DNA of 27,396 nt from a virus. Numbering within the stretch: position 1 is the stretch's first letter; every line of letters starts with the position of its first letter. Made by a program: the position numbers and the translations under genes. The stretch lies in the IMG/VR virus record IMGVR_UViG_3300037324_000010, positions 1-27,396 of that record, one strand, 5' to 3'. The notes below the pieces were generated by a model. The model had not been told where the DNA came from. It did not search any database and saw nothing but the letters and a program-made list of their open reading frames with translations. Positions 1 to 6,327 of the stretch are shown here, piece after piece.

Positions 1-184
1 TGAATGAGCGTCGCGTACTGGTACCCGTTCAACGTGCGAGTGGCGAACACCGGGTCAGACTCAGAAATGGCTGTGTTCTCAGCGGTCAACGCGGCACTGC
101 TGTGCGCGGTGGTGACCGGGAACTCCAGAGGCTCCCCACCCGTGGTACGGATGACGGTTGCGAACTGGAGTAGCGCCGCATTCT
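1..184. repeat. Assembly overlap, left copy (circular genome closure)
   Basis: These 184 bases equal 27213-27396 except at one position (G at 128, A at 27340). The repeat lies wholly inside the capsid gene and restores its frame when collapsed, so it marks a circular or circularly permuted assembly rather than a functional terminal repeat. The mismatch changes a Leu codon CTG to TTG and is silent. Confidence 0.95.
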
Positions 185-605
185 GAATCATGTGCTGGTA
201 CAGCTCACCGTAGAACGACTTCGGGACAGTTGCCCCACCCGACGCCGTGGTGATGCTGGTCAGGTCGCGCATTTCGGCAGTGGTCGGTGCGGCCACAAAC
301 GAACGGGATTCTCCGCGCATGAACTTGCGCAGTTCCGAATCGTCAGCGTCAGCAGTCGGGCCGGTGACACGACGTGCGCTCAGTGAACGCATAGCCTCTT
401 CCGTTTCGGCGGTTGCCTTCTCGTCAGCGTTCAGACGGTCAGCACGCGCACGAAGCGAGTCCAGGTCATCGTTCATTTTTGCGTAGGACACCTGTTCGGT
501 GGCGTCCAGGTCGCGGTTCTCCGACTCGGCGTGCGTCAGCAGCGCGGTCATTTCCAGGCCAATGTTGGCCCGCTTCTCAAGCAAGCGGTCTGCAATTTCA
601 GACAT
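1..605 (-). CDS. Major capsid protein, HK97 fold, N-terminal part (continues at 27212)
   Basis: This is the first half of the capsid gene. The start is ATG at 605, preceded by AAAGGAG. The frame stays open to base 1 and joins, in phase, the frame ending at 26612 once the 184-bp overlap is collapsed, giving about 401 residues. The N-terminal 100 or so residues are charged and heptad-like (MSEIADRLLEKRANI at the start), as expected for the HK97 delta domain that acts as internal scaffold and is cleaved off by the prohead protease. After it comes LTSITTASGGATVPKSF, a typical start of mature HK97-type capsid subunits. It lies directly after portal and protease, the canonical order. No separate scaffold gene is visible. 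The split is an artefact of where the circle was opened. Confidence 0.93.
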   Translation of the reverse strand, partial: MSEIADRLLEKRANIGLEMTALLTHAESENRDLDATEQVSYAKMNDDLDSLRARADRLNADEKATAETEEAMRSLSARRVTGPTADADDSELRKFMRGESRSFVAAPTTAEMRDLTSITTASGGATVPKSFYGELYQHMIQNAALLQFATVIRTTGGEPLEFPVTTAHSSAALTAENTAISESDPVFATRTLNGYQYATLI

Positions 606-630
606 GATTTCTCCTTTTAGGAATGACAAA

Positions 631-653
631 AGCCCCCACAATCTGTGGAGGCT
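631..653 (-). terminator. Hairpin with short U-run upstream of capsid gene
   Basis: The arms AGCCCCCAC (631-639) and GTGGAGGCT (645-653) pair with a 5-nt loop and one weak pair. On the minus strand the stem is followed by TTTTG, like a modest intrinsic terminator or attenuator. It lies between the protease stop (708) and the capsid start (605), so it could reduce read-through or stabilise the 5' end of capsid mRNA. There is no gene in the 606-707 gap. Confidence 0.55.
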
Positions 654-707
654 TCAAATGGGTTGTGTCGGTGGTTATCTACCTGCCGACGGGTTGACTG
701 GAAACGG

Positions 708-1412
708 TTACTTGAGTTTTAGTTCAAGTTGCCGTTGACGGAGCATGATCAGTGCCGAGTGGTTTTCTACCTGCTCGACTTCTTCTGTCTCCGAAACTTG
801 TTCGTCCTGACGTATCTCCAACGTCAGGTCGTGTGCGACCAGTAGGCGCGACCGGATTTCTTCCAACGACACGCGGCCCAAGTCGTCTGGTTCAACGTCA
901 ATACGCTCAGCCAGAGAACGCATACCGCTCGACGTGTCCAAGTAGGCGGGTGAGTTGACGGGGGCAACATCAACCAGTTGCACGTTGACGAGGGTGCGCA
1001 GCGGGAACCCCTGCTCCGTCACCCCCCACTCATCCTCCAACGTGTGGAAGGCAAAGCTGGAATAGCGGAGGTCGCCACGGTTGGCAAGCACGGCAACATC
1101 CCGCCCCGCCGACGTGTCCGGCAAGTCCACTTCATACGGCAACCCGATGTCGTCTGCGGACATGCGCAGAGTGCCCGCATCAGTTGTACCCAGCAGGTAG
1201 TTGTCGTCGTGGTTGTACCGTGCCAGCACGCTCACCCGGTCTGCCAACGACTTAGCAAACGCCCGCGTGGACACCTGCTCAACGAACCCGCCCAAGTTTT
1301 GCGAATACCGCATGAACTTCGCCGCATACCCGGCAAGGATGCCCGGCCCACCATCCATCGCCCGCAACTCAACCGGTTGCGCCAAATAACGTCGCTCAAC
1401 ATCCATGATCAA
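708..1412 (-). CDS. HK97-type prohead protease (family U35-like)
   Basis: A 234-residue protein placed between portal and capsid. HK97-family prohead proteases are serine proteases that remove the capsid delta domain and then themselves during maturation. The N-terminal part carries the expected pattern: a GYAAKF-like strand, a His in RYNHDD near residue 68, and the Ser region RYSSFAFH near residues 116-123. The C-terminal third is acidic and helical (SETEEVEQVE), consistent with the self-cleaved tail that targets the protease to the prohead. The start ATG at 1412 overlaps the portal stop (ATGA-type coupling); Met3 at 1406 is an alternative. Confidence rests on motif plus position. Confidence 0.88.
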   Translation of the reverse strand: MIMDVERRYLAQPVELRAMDGGPGILAGYAAKFMRYSQNLGGFVEQVSTRAFAKSLADRVSVLARYNHDDNYLLGTTDAGTLRMSADDIGLPYEVDLPDTSAGRDVAVLANRGDLRYSSFAFHTLEDEWGVTEQGFPLRTLVNVQLVDVAPVNSPAYLDTSSGMRSLAERIDVEPDDLGRVSLEEIRSRLLVAHDLTLEIRQDEQVSETEEVEQVENHSALIMLRQRQLELKLK

Positions 1413-2671
1413 ACCCCCGACTCAATAACAGGCAATGAACCCTCAAAGCCAGCGCCCGCACGATTGGCAAGCGTTCGCGCCTCATCAGCAGTCAGCACAA
1501 CGCCAACCCCCAAATACAGTTTCTGCACCATCTCGGCAACACTGCGCGCCGACGCGTCACCGTCACCCGTAGTCAACGGCGGCAACTCTTCCAACGCCCG
1601 CACCTCATCCAACGTTTTGAATCCCGCGTCGATCGCAATTTTGTGCGACTCGTACCGCGTTTTCAGATCCGCACGAACACGCGCATCCAAGTTCGCTTTC
1701 ACATATTGGGTAGGCGGCAACACGCGGTCAAGCGCCGACTCCACACGGGTAGCAAACGGGCGCAACGTGCGCGTGTTGAAGTTCAACTCATTCATCTCCA
1801 ACGTCGCATATTTCAACGTTGAACCGCCCGCCTCACCACCCACCATGTCCGGGTCAACCCGATACACAGCAGCAATCTGGTTAGCCGTCAACTTCACGCC
1901 GTGGATGAAATTGACATCTGACGGCGGCAACGGGATGGACTGGTAATCCCAATCACTGCCGGAGACAAACGGTTCATTCGATGACGTGGACGCCATGAAC
2001 CGCCGCTTCGCCTCCGTCGCCTGCTCCGCCGTCATCCCCTTCATGCTGTGCTTCAAAATGGCGCCAGGCACAGCCCCCCGCTTGTAGAAACTTTTTCCCG
2101 TCTTTTGCGCTTCCACACCCGTTTCAATTTGCGTGCGAAACACGCCAATAGGTGACAACCCCTTGACCGAGCCGGGCACCACGTACCAGGGAATGTGAAT
2201 CATCGAAGCTGCATCAATGAGGCGGCCCTCGTAGAAGTAACGCGGGGCACGCCCAAACTCTTCATCCACCTCAACCCGGTCGGGGCGCAACCACACAACC
2301 TGCGCAGGCGTACCCACCTGATCGGTAGCCGTCACTAACCCGTAAGCATTCCCCCACAACCCCAACGAGGTTGCCAGCTGGAACCGCCACGAATACAAAT
2401 CAAGGGCAAACGTTCCAGGATCAGTTAGCAGGCGCGGTTGCACAGCAGACTTCACCGGCACACCCGCCGCCGACTTCTCATACGCACACCACGGAGACGA
2501 CGCCCACGCATCAGCAATATGAGAAGTGGACGCATACACGGGCACCAAGCTGAGAGCCGTCTTCCACTTGCCACCATCAACAGTGTCAATCTGACCCGAA
2601 CCCCACAACGCCGCCCAATTGCCGGCAGGCCTTTGCTCACCCGAATCCGACTTGCGAAAAAGAACACTCAT
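1409..2671 (-). CDS. Portal protein (HK97 / SPP1-like superfamily)
   Basis: About 420 residues from ATG 2671; a longer frame to 2734 exists, but 2671 overlaps the upstream stop as ATGA and has a G-rich stretch before it. Portal proteins form the dodecameric ring through which DNA enters and leaves the capsid. Features seen: the WxNAYGL segment (SLGLWGNAYGLV), IHIPWYVVPGSVKGLSPIG typical of HK97 portals, and KRGAVPGAILKH. The C-terminal third has NQIAAVYRVDPDMVGG and SALDRVLPP. It follows large terminase and precedes the protease, the standard module order. Length is usual for the family. Confidence 0.93.
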   Translation of the reverse strand: MSVLFRKSDSGEQRPAGNWAALWGSGQIDTVDGGKWKTALSLVPVYASTSHIADAWASSPWCAYEKSAAGVPVKSAVQPRLLTDPGTFALDLYSWRFQLATSLGLWGNAYGLVTATDQVGTPAQVVWLRPDRVEVDEEFGRAPRYFYEGRLIDAASMIHIPWYVVPGSVKGLSPIGVFRTQIETGVEAQKTGKSFYKRGAVPGAILKHSMKGMTAEQATEAKRRFMASTSSNEPFVSGSDWDYQSIPLPPSDVNFIHGVKLTANQIAAVYRVDPDMVGGEAGGSTLKYATLEMNELNFNTRTLRPFATRVESALDRVLPPTQYVKANLDARVRADLKTRYESHKIAIDAGFKTLDEVRALEELPPLTTGDGDASARSVAEMVQKLYLGVGVVLTADEARTLANRAGAGFEGSLPVIESGV

Positions 2672-2808
2672 CGGCTCAGCCCCCGGCTCACAAAGATCAG
2701 TCCAACCCCGCCGACCACAAACGCAGCAGGCCAAAACATGAACGCCACACCCGCGACAACCGCCACAATGCCCAACACCTCCAACAGTGTCGTCAACACT
2801 TCACGCAC
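2668..2808 (-). CDS. Small two-segment membrane protein between TerL and portal
   Basis: A 46-residue frame missed by length filters. GTG start at 2808 is preceded by AGGAGG, which itself overlaps the TerL stop at 2817. The protein is almost wholly hydrophobic: VLGIVAVVAGVAFMFW and AFVVGGVGLIFVS form two membrane segments, ending SRGLSR. Its stop overlaps the portal ATG (ATGA), so it is translationally coupled on both sides. Tiny membrane proteins occur at this place in several actinophages, function unknown. The strong ribosome site and exact overlaps argue it is real. Confidence 0.75.
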   Translation of the reverse strand: MREVLTTLLEVLGIVAVVAGVAFMFWPAAFVVGGVGLIFVSRGLSR

Positions 2809-2816
2809 GGTGCCTC

Positions 2817-4337
2817 CTAAAACATTCCATCGAGCGGGTCAGCGTCAGACTGCAACCCGTTTATGTAAACCCACCAAGCAGCAGTCGCCGCCCGCAACGT
2901 TGTAATGTCCGTAGACGATCGCGCCTGCGACCACAAAAACCCTTCACCAGATGTGCGCTTTTCTGCACCGAGCACGGCCACGTTCAACGGCTCCTGCCCC
3001 TTATGCTTCACCCGCCCGTTAATTAGCGCGTCAGTGAAACCCATAGCACCGCGCCGCATGTCCAACGTGTCCAACTGCCGCACCGAAATGCCAGCCTCAT
3101 CAAACAACGGAATCAGGTTTGCGTTGTCACCAAACTTGTCCACGACAACCTCAGACAAACCCAACCGTTCAAGCACACCCACAGTCTCCGAAACAATATG
3201 CTCCGCAGCCCACTTCACATCCGCACCCATCTCATACCGGGCAACATCAACCAAATCAAAACCATCAGACGCACCAGCAACAACCACAGCAAACGACTGC
3301 CGCATACCCGTCCGCGCATCAACTGACACAACCGGACGCGACACCACAACATGGTCAGCACTAACTAAATTGGATTCCCACACGCCAGCCGGTAAAACAC
3401 CCTGGCGCAGTTTGTCCACCCACTGACACAACACTTCCGTCCGGAACTCTTTCTCCGGATCAGTACCGGCAGCGGAACCAATCGCACGCTCACTCAACGC
3501 CGACCAGCCCAGCGAAGGGTTAGCCTCAGCCCACCCGTCACGATCCCAAACGTCACGACCAGCCGCCGCCGAATACTCAAACAAACCCAACGAGTCATCT
3601 ACAACATCAGCGGCACGATCCGACCCGTTCAACCCGTCAGGATCACCAACCGCCAAATGTCCGAGCATACGCAAATGCGCCAACACGATCGACGAACGAT
3701 CGCCCGCATTAGACGCACCCCACACCTGCGCCCGCGCCCGCGCCATAGTCGTCTTAGTAACAGCCGACCACGCATCCCACGTTTGATGCTCACGCAACTC
3801 ATCCAACAAAACCAAGTCACCAGTCAACCCACGACCGCCACGCCGAGACGCCGCCGCAACCTTGTACCGTTCACCAGTCGTCAGACGCAACGCCTTTTTG
3901 CCATTGGTCTTGTCAACATGCTCAACCATCTCAGCCAACTCAGGAATTGACTCCGCCAACTCATACGCCGACGTCCACAACTCCTCAGCAATATCAAGAT
4001 TCTGTGCCGTCCCAATAACCAGGGGAGCAGCATCCGCATACATCCGCCACAACGCAAGCACCAACATCAACGTTGACTTGCCATTCTGACGAGCCACCAA
4101 CAACAGCACCGTTCGAAACCTGAACGTACCGTCATCTAACAGCTCAAGCGCATGAATTAGCAACCACTTCTGCCACGGATACAAACTGATCTCAAGAATC
4201 GACTCCGCAAAATTAATACACGCGAAACCCTTAGACGTGACCGGTGTCAACTCACGCAACGGAGGCGTGAAAACACGCGGCTCCTCAACACCCCTAAGCG
4301 GAACCACGGAGAGCTGTGAGCGTCGCACGCTTACCAC
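2817..4337 (-). CDS. terL: Terminase large subunit
   Basis: A 506-residue packaging motor: an ATPase that pumps DNA into the prohead plus a nuclease that cuts it. The N-terminal ATPase has Walker A ARQNGKST (about residues 83-90) after the LYPWQKWLL adenine-binding region, and Walker B LVLLDELREH near residues 173-182. Coupling motif GASNAGD follows. The C-terminal half carries acidic residues of an RNase-H-like nuclease: SVDART, VVVDKFGD and the late LVDVARYE region. Start GTG 4337 has GGAG four bases upstream and overlaps TerS by 44 nt. Length and order (HNH, TerS, TerL, portal) match HK97-type cos phages. Confidence 0.95.
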   Translation of the reverse strand: MVSVRRSQLSVVPLRGVEEPRVFTPPLRELTPVTSKGFACINFAESILEISLYPWQKWLLIHALELLDDGTFRFRTVLLLVARQNGKSTLMLVLALWRMYADAAPLVIGTAQNLDIAEELWTSAYELAESIPELAEMVEHVDKTNGKKALRLTTGERYKVAAASRRGGRGLTGDLVLLDELREHQTWDAWSAVTKTTMARARAQVWGASNAGDRSSIVLAHLRMLGHLAVGDPDGLNGSDRAADVVDDSLGLFEYSAAAGRDVWDRDGWAEANPSLGWSALSERAIGSAAGTDPEKEFRTEVLCQWVDKLRQGVLPAGVWESNLVSADHVVVSRPVVSVDARTGMRQSFAVVVAGASDGFDLVDVARYEMGADVKWAAEHIVSETVGVLERLGLSEVVVDKFGDNANLIPLFDEAGISVRQLDTLDMRRGAMGFTDALINGRVKHKGQEPLNVAVLGAEKRTSGEGFLWSQARSSTDITTLRAATAAWWVYINGLQSDADPLDGMF

Positions 4338-4632
4338 TAGGCTCCGCTCGTTTCAGATCAAGCGACTTCCGACCAGCAGGCGACAAACCCAACTGATCGC
4401 AATACTTCAAATAAGCCGACAAAGAAACATTGTCATTCTGCGGCACCGACGGACGCTTCTCGTCCACCAACGCATCATCAAGAGCAAACTCAACAATTCG
4501 ATCCCACGCCTGAATCTTCCGAGCCAACGCGCGCAACGCCTCAACCGCACCCTGATCCATCTCAGTCAAATGGATCGCAGCAACAATCGCCCGCTCAGTC
4601 TCACCAACCATATCAAGCTCAACAGCACTCAC
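4294..4632 (-). CDS. Terminase small subunit (probable)
   Basis: A 112-residue protein immediately upstream of and overlapping TerL. GTG start at 4632 with AGGAGG about 8 bases upstream. It reads as mostly helical (ETERAIVAAIHLTEMDQGAVEALRAL is the longest helix), followed by SAYLKYCDQLGLSPAGRKSL, a segment typical of P27-like small terminases. Small terminase binds the packaging initiation site and regulates TerL. The identification rests on this C-terminal motif and on position. The 44-nt overlap with TerL suggests coupled translation. Confidence 0.8.
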   Translation of the reverse strand: MSAVELDMVGETERAIVAAIHLTEMDQGAVEALRALARKIQAWDRIVEFALDDALVDEKRPSVPQNDNVSLSAYLKYCDQLGLSPAGRKSLDLKRAEPSGKRATLTALRGSA

Positions 4633-4717
4633 GCGAAACCCTCCTATACGTGCGACCCCCTGCCCAACTCAACGGGGGGAGAAAAAACTAAGCGGGCGCG
4701 GTCTTGCGTGCTCGGAT

Positions 4718-4746
4718 TTTCTAAAACTTTCGACAATTTTCTGCAA
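4718..4746 (-). promoter_or_regulatory. Candidate sigma-70-type promoter for the packaging/structural genes
   Basis: On the minus strand, TTGCAG (4741-4746) and TAGAAA (4718-4723) are separated by exactly 17 bases. They sit in a conspicuously AT-rich 35-bp patch of an otherwise GC-rich genome, 86 bp upstream of the small terminase start. The 174-bp gap between HNH and TerS (4633-4806) also holds a G6 run and is the usual place for a cos site in HK97-type phages, but no cos motif could be recognised. Confidence 0.5.
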
Positions 4747-4806
4747 GAAATGGCGTCGGGGTCACGTTGCAATGTGTTGTGCGTCCGTGTGCGGCTCTGT
4801 GCGGGC

Positions 4807-5109
4807 TTAGTAGGCGGGGTTGCGGTAGCTGGTGCCGACGTCGCGCCCTGCACGCTTAGCGTTGGTGCGTCTTGCACCGTCTCCGTAGTTGCATTTCATG
4901 CACTCAGGCCCGTGGTTGCCTTCTCCGAGTACGTCGCCGCCGTCTTCTAACGCTGTGTAGTGTCCTAGCGTTATGGAACGGGGGTGACCTTTAGGGGCTT
5001 CTGCCCATAGTTCTTTGCCGCAGCGCCAACAATTTTGGATGTCGCCGCGGTTTTTTAGTGCGGCGATTGCTTGCATGTATTTTCTGCCGCCGCGTGGGTT
5101 GGTTGCCAC
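4807..5109 (-). CDS. HNH endonuclease, packaging-associated
   Basis: A 100-residue HNH nuclease. Zinc and catalytic pattern: C27-x2-C30 (NCWRCGK), ITLGHYTAL with His50 as the beta-beta-alpha metal residue, then GNHGPECMKCN with His66, C70-x2-C73 and Asn74. It directly precedes the terminase genes. HNH proteins in this position are known in cos-type HK97-like phages to be needed, with terminase, for cos cleavage and morphogenesis, so cohesive ends are inferred. GTG start at 5109 follows the upstream stop directly (TAAGTG). Typical size for these small HNH proteins. Confidence 0.88.
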   Translation of the reverse strand: MATNPRGGRKYMQAIAALKNRGDIQNCWRCGKELWAEAPKGHPRSITLGHYTALEDGGDVLGEGNHGPECMKCNYGDGARRTNAKRAGRDVGTSYRNPAY

Positions 5110-5292
5110 TTACTCTGTGCCGCGGGTAATGGTTGGCTCGTCGTCGATGACGGTGCAACTTCCGGTCCGAGTGTCCGCAAAATGGTCAAGCACGTCGGTC
5201 ATGTCGTCTAACCCGCCAACAGCCGGATACGACGGTGACGGGGTGACGAGGATGGTTGACCCGGTTGGGACGTTCACCCATTGGCCGGGCAT
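5110..5292 (-). CDS. Hypothetical protein, 60 aa
   Basis: Small protein starting MPGQWVNVPTGSTILV and ending with an acidic stretch (VIDDEPTITRGTE). The ATG at 5292 overlaps the upstream stop by one base (TAATG), and its own stop abuts the HNH start, so it belongs to the same operon. It is probably beta-rich with one helix (DDMTDVLDHFADT). No family recognised. Real by context; function unknown. Confidence 0.65.
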   Translation of the reverse strand: MPGQWVNVPTGSTILVTPSPSYPAVGGLDDMTDVLDHFADTRTGSCTVIDDEPTITRGTE

Positions 5293-5480
5293 TAGATGAC
5301 CTGTCGGCCCATCTCTTTGAGGGCGGCAAGTGTTACACCGTCTAACCGTTCAGTAACAGTGAACCCTGCCCGAAATTGAACAGTCGGATTGGGGAGTAGT
5401 TGGGCGACATGATCGGCTGCCGCAATGACCACCAACGCGTTGTCGTCTAAGCGTGGTTCAAGTTGCGGCGTAGGGATCAT
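5292..5480 (-). CDS. Hypothetical protein, 62 aa
   Basis: Starts MIPTPQLEPRLDDNALVV at ATG 5480, with an AGGAAAG stretch about 13 bases upstream. Contains a helical middle (IAAADHVAQLL) and a C-terminal helix (TLAALKEMGRQVI). Ends in TAATG overlap with the next gene. It is the first gene after the hairpin at 5552-5580, so it may begin a transcriptional segment. No family recognised. Confidence 0.6.
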   Translation of the reverse strand: MIPTPQLEPRLDDNALVVIAAADHVAQLLPNPTVQFRAGFTVTERLDGVTLAALKEMGRQVI

Positions 5481-5500
5481 CAGTCACCAAACACTTTCCT

Positions 5501-5534
5501 GTTAGGCAGGTCGGGGGCAAACGGTTAGGCAGGT
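5501..5534. repeat. Two direct copies of GTTAGGCAGGT
   Basis: The 11-mer occurs at 5501-5511 and 5524-5534, 23 bp apart (about two helical turns), just upstream of the gene starting at 5480 and beside the 5552-5580 hairpin. Such spacing could suit a dimeric DNA-binding protein. No known operator was recognised. Confidence 0.4.
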
Positions 5535-5551
5535 TCGGCGGGCAACGGTGA

Positions 5552-5580
5552 AGCCCCGACCCGGTGAGGGTGTCGGGGCT
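5552..5580. terminator. Perfect 9-bp hairpin, probable intrinsic terminator
   Basis: AGCCCCGAC (5552-5560) pairs perfectly with GTCGGGGCT (5572-5580) around an 11-nt loop. A short T-run follows on the plus strand (TTTG), while on the minus strand only TT follows. It lies in the noncoding 5481-5604 interval between the Zn-ribbon gene and the gene at 5480. It could partly terminate leftward early transcription before the packaging genes. Confidence 0.55.
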
Positions 5581-5604
5581 TTGCCGTGTGGTCAATTCGC
5601 GCGT

Positions 5605-5754
5605 CTAATTTTGGCAGGCGTGCCGGATGCAGACACCGTCCGGCGCAATGAACAGCGACGCCGCCCCGCACTGCACGCAGTGGGAACGGGTTACCGGGTG
5701 CGCTGACCCGCAGTCCCCACAGTGGTCAATGAGGATTCCGGTTGACGTTCTCAC
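5605..5754 (-). CDS. Small zinc-ribbon protein, 49 aa
   Basis: GTG start at 5754 overlaps the upstream stop (GTGA). Cysteine pairs HCGDCG (residues 11-16) and HCVQCG (25-30) are followed by VCIRHAC near the C-terminus, enough for one treble-clef or zinc-ribbon site. It is short enough to be overlooked by length cut-offs. Stand-alone zinc ribbons are frequent in actinophage early regions and are thought to bind nucleic acid or host proteins; no precise role can be assigned. It is the last gene before the 5552-5580 hairpin. Confidence 0.7.
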   Translation of the reverse strand: MRTSTGILIDHCGDCGSAHPVTRSHCVQCGAASLFIAPDGVCIRHACQN

Positions 5755-5906
5755 GCGCTGAGTCCTTCGAGCTTTGCGGTCATGGCCTTGCGCTCGCGGC
5801 GGATGTCCTGAGCCATGTTGCTCAGTCCAAGGCGGGTTGCCTTCTTGATGTTGGCGGTGGCGGTTTCGATTGCTGCGGTGAGGTCTTGTGCCGGTGTCGT
5901 TGTCAT
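5751..5906 (-). CDS. Small helical, basic protein, 51 aa
   Basis: Start chosen at ATG 5906 (MTTTPAQDLT), not the longer frame to 5963, because a strong promoter lies at 5913-5941 and its -10 box ends 7 bp from this ATG. The transcript would be leaderless. The body is helical with a basic centre (ANIKKATRLG, DIRRERKAMTAKLEG). It shares the first residues MTTT and the promoter with the gene at 6267, so the two regulatory regions look duplicated. No family recognised; DNA or protein binding would be a guess. Confidence 0.7.
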   Translation of the reverse strand: MTTTPAQDLTAAIETATANIKKATRLGLSNMAQDIRRERKAMTAKLEGLSA

Positions 5907-5912
5907 AGTTAT

Positions 5913-5941
5913 AGTATGCACGCTGTCAATACGTTTGTCAA
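5913..5941 (-). promoter_or_regulatory. Strong promoter, copy A (TTGACA-17-CATACT)
   Basis: On the minus strand, TTGACA (5936-5941) is spaced 17 bp from CATACT (5913-5918). A second TTGACA within a 10-bp direct repeat (5924-5933 and 5936-5945) lies inside the spacer. The ATG at 5906 begins 6 bases after the -10 box, where transcription would start. The same element recurs at 6274-6302. Confidence 0.8.
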
Positions 5942-5971
5942 TACGCAAAGGGGTAAGAATCACCGCGCGCC

Positions 5972-6115
5972 CTACTTCTTACGCGCGTAAGCCTCCAACG
6001 CCTTCCGGATCACATCCGACAAATTCTCGCGCCGCTCATCGGCCTTAGCCTGAGCCGCCGCCCACGTACCATCCGGCACGCGCACGGAGCGAATAGGCAT
6101 CGGGTCGGCGCTCAC
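5972..6115 (-). CDS. Ribbon-helix-helix DNA-binding protein, 47 aa
   Basis: GTG start at 6115 overlaps the upstream stop (GTGA). Sequence pattern is that of a ribbon-helix-helix (MetJ/Arc type) repressor: a beta strand PIRSVRVPDG, helix A TWAAAQAKADERRE, the turn residues NLSD, then helix B VIRKALEAYARKK. Such proteins bind DNA as dimers through the paired strands. It sits between the two duplicated promoters, so it is a good candidate to control one or both; that is inference. Family-typical length for a minimal RHH domain. Confidence 0.8.
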   Translation of the reverse strand: MSADPMPIRSVRVPDGTWAAAQAKADERRENLSDVIRKALEAYARKK

Positions 6116-6267
6116 GCGGCCACCTCAACAACGATGCCGCGGTTGCCGCAGAACAGCTCGAACTCGTAAGCGTCTGACCATGCGCCGATGAACACGTTGC
6201 GGTTGTACAGGAAGTGCTGCCCGTTTTTTACTTCTGCGGTGAACTGGGGGTTCGTTGTCGTTGTCAT
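6112..6267 (-). CDS. Hypothetical protein, 51 aa, behind strong promoter
   Basis: ATG at 6267 starts 6 bases after a -10 box (leaderless). Begins MTTTTNPQFTAEVKNGQ and continues with an aromatic-rich middle (YNRNVFIGAWSDAYEFEL) and a single Cys, ending VVEVAA. Probably a small beta-rich domain. The stop overlaps the RHH gene start, so the two are cotranscribed and translationally coupled. No family recognised. Confidence 0.7.
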   Translation of the reverse strand: MTTTTNPQFTAEVKNGQHFLYNRNVFIGAWSDAYEFELFCGNRGIVVEVAA

Positions 6268-6273
6268 GTTTAT

Positions 6274-6302
6274 AGTATGCCGTGTGTATTTACGTTTGTC
6301 AA
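6274..6302 (-). promoter_or_regulatory. Strong promoter, copy B (TTGACA-17-CATACT)
   Basis: TTGACA (6297-6302) and CATACT (6274-6279) on the minus strand are 17 bp apart. The surrounding sequence matches copy A closely: TTGACAAACGTA at the -35 side, GCATACTATAA at -10, and ATGACAACGACA at the gene start. It lies in the 60-bp gap after the metallophosphoesterase gene. Confidence 0.82.
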
Positions 6303-6327
6303 CACGCTAGGGAAAGATTTACAACAG

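Noticed and set aside
1-184. Direct terminal repeat of a T7-like linear genome
   Set aside because: The repeat lies inside the capsid gene and completes its frame only if collapsed; the packaging genes are HK97/cos-like.
978-1946. 322-residue plus-strand open frame
   Set aside because: It is antisense to protease and portal, with Arg/Ser/Pro-rich low-information sequence, a shadow of high-GC codon use.
4644-4877. 77-residue minus-strand frame between HNH and TerS
   Set aside because: Overlaps the HNH gene in another frame and spans the AT-rich promoter/cos-like gap; Pro/Thr-rich and not protein-like.
4237-4950. 237-residue plus-strand open frame over TerS and the packaging gap
   Set aside because: Antisense to well-supported TerL/TerS/HNH genes and lacks a ribosome site.
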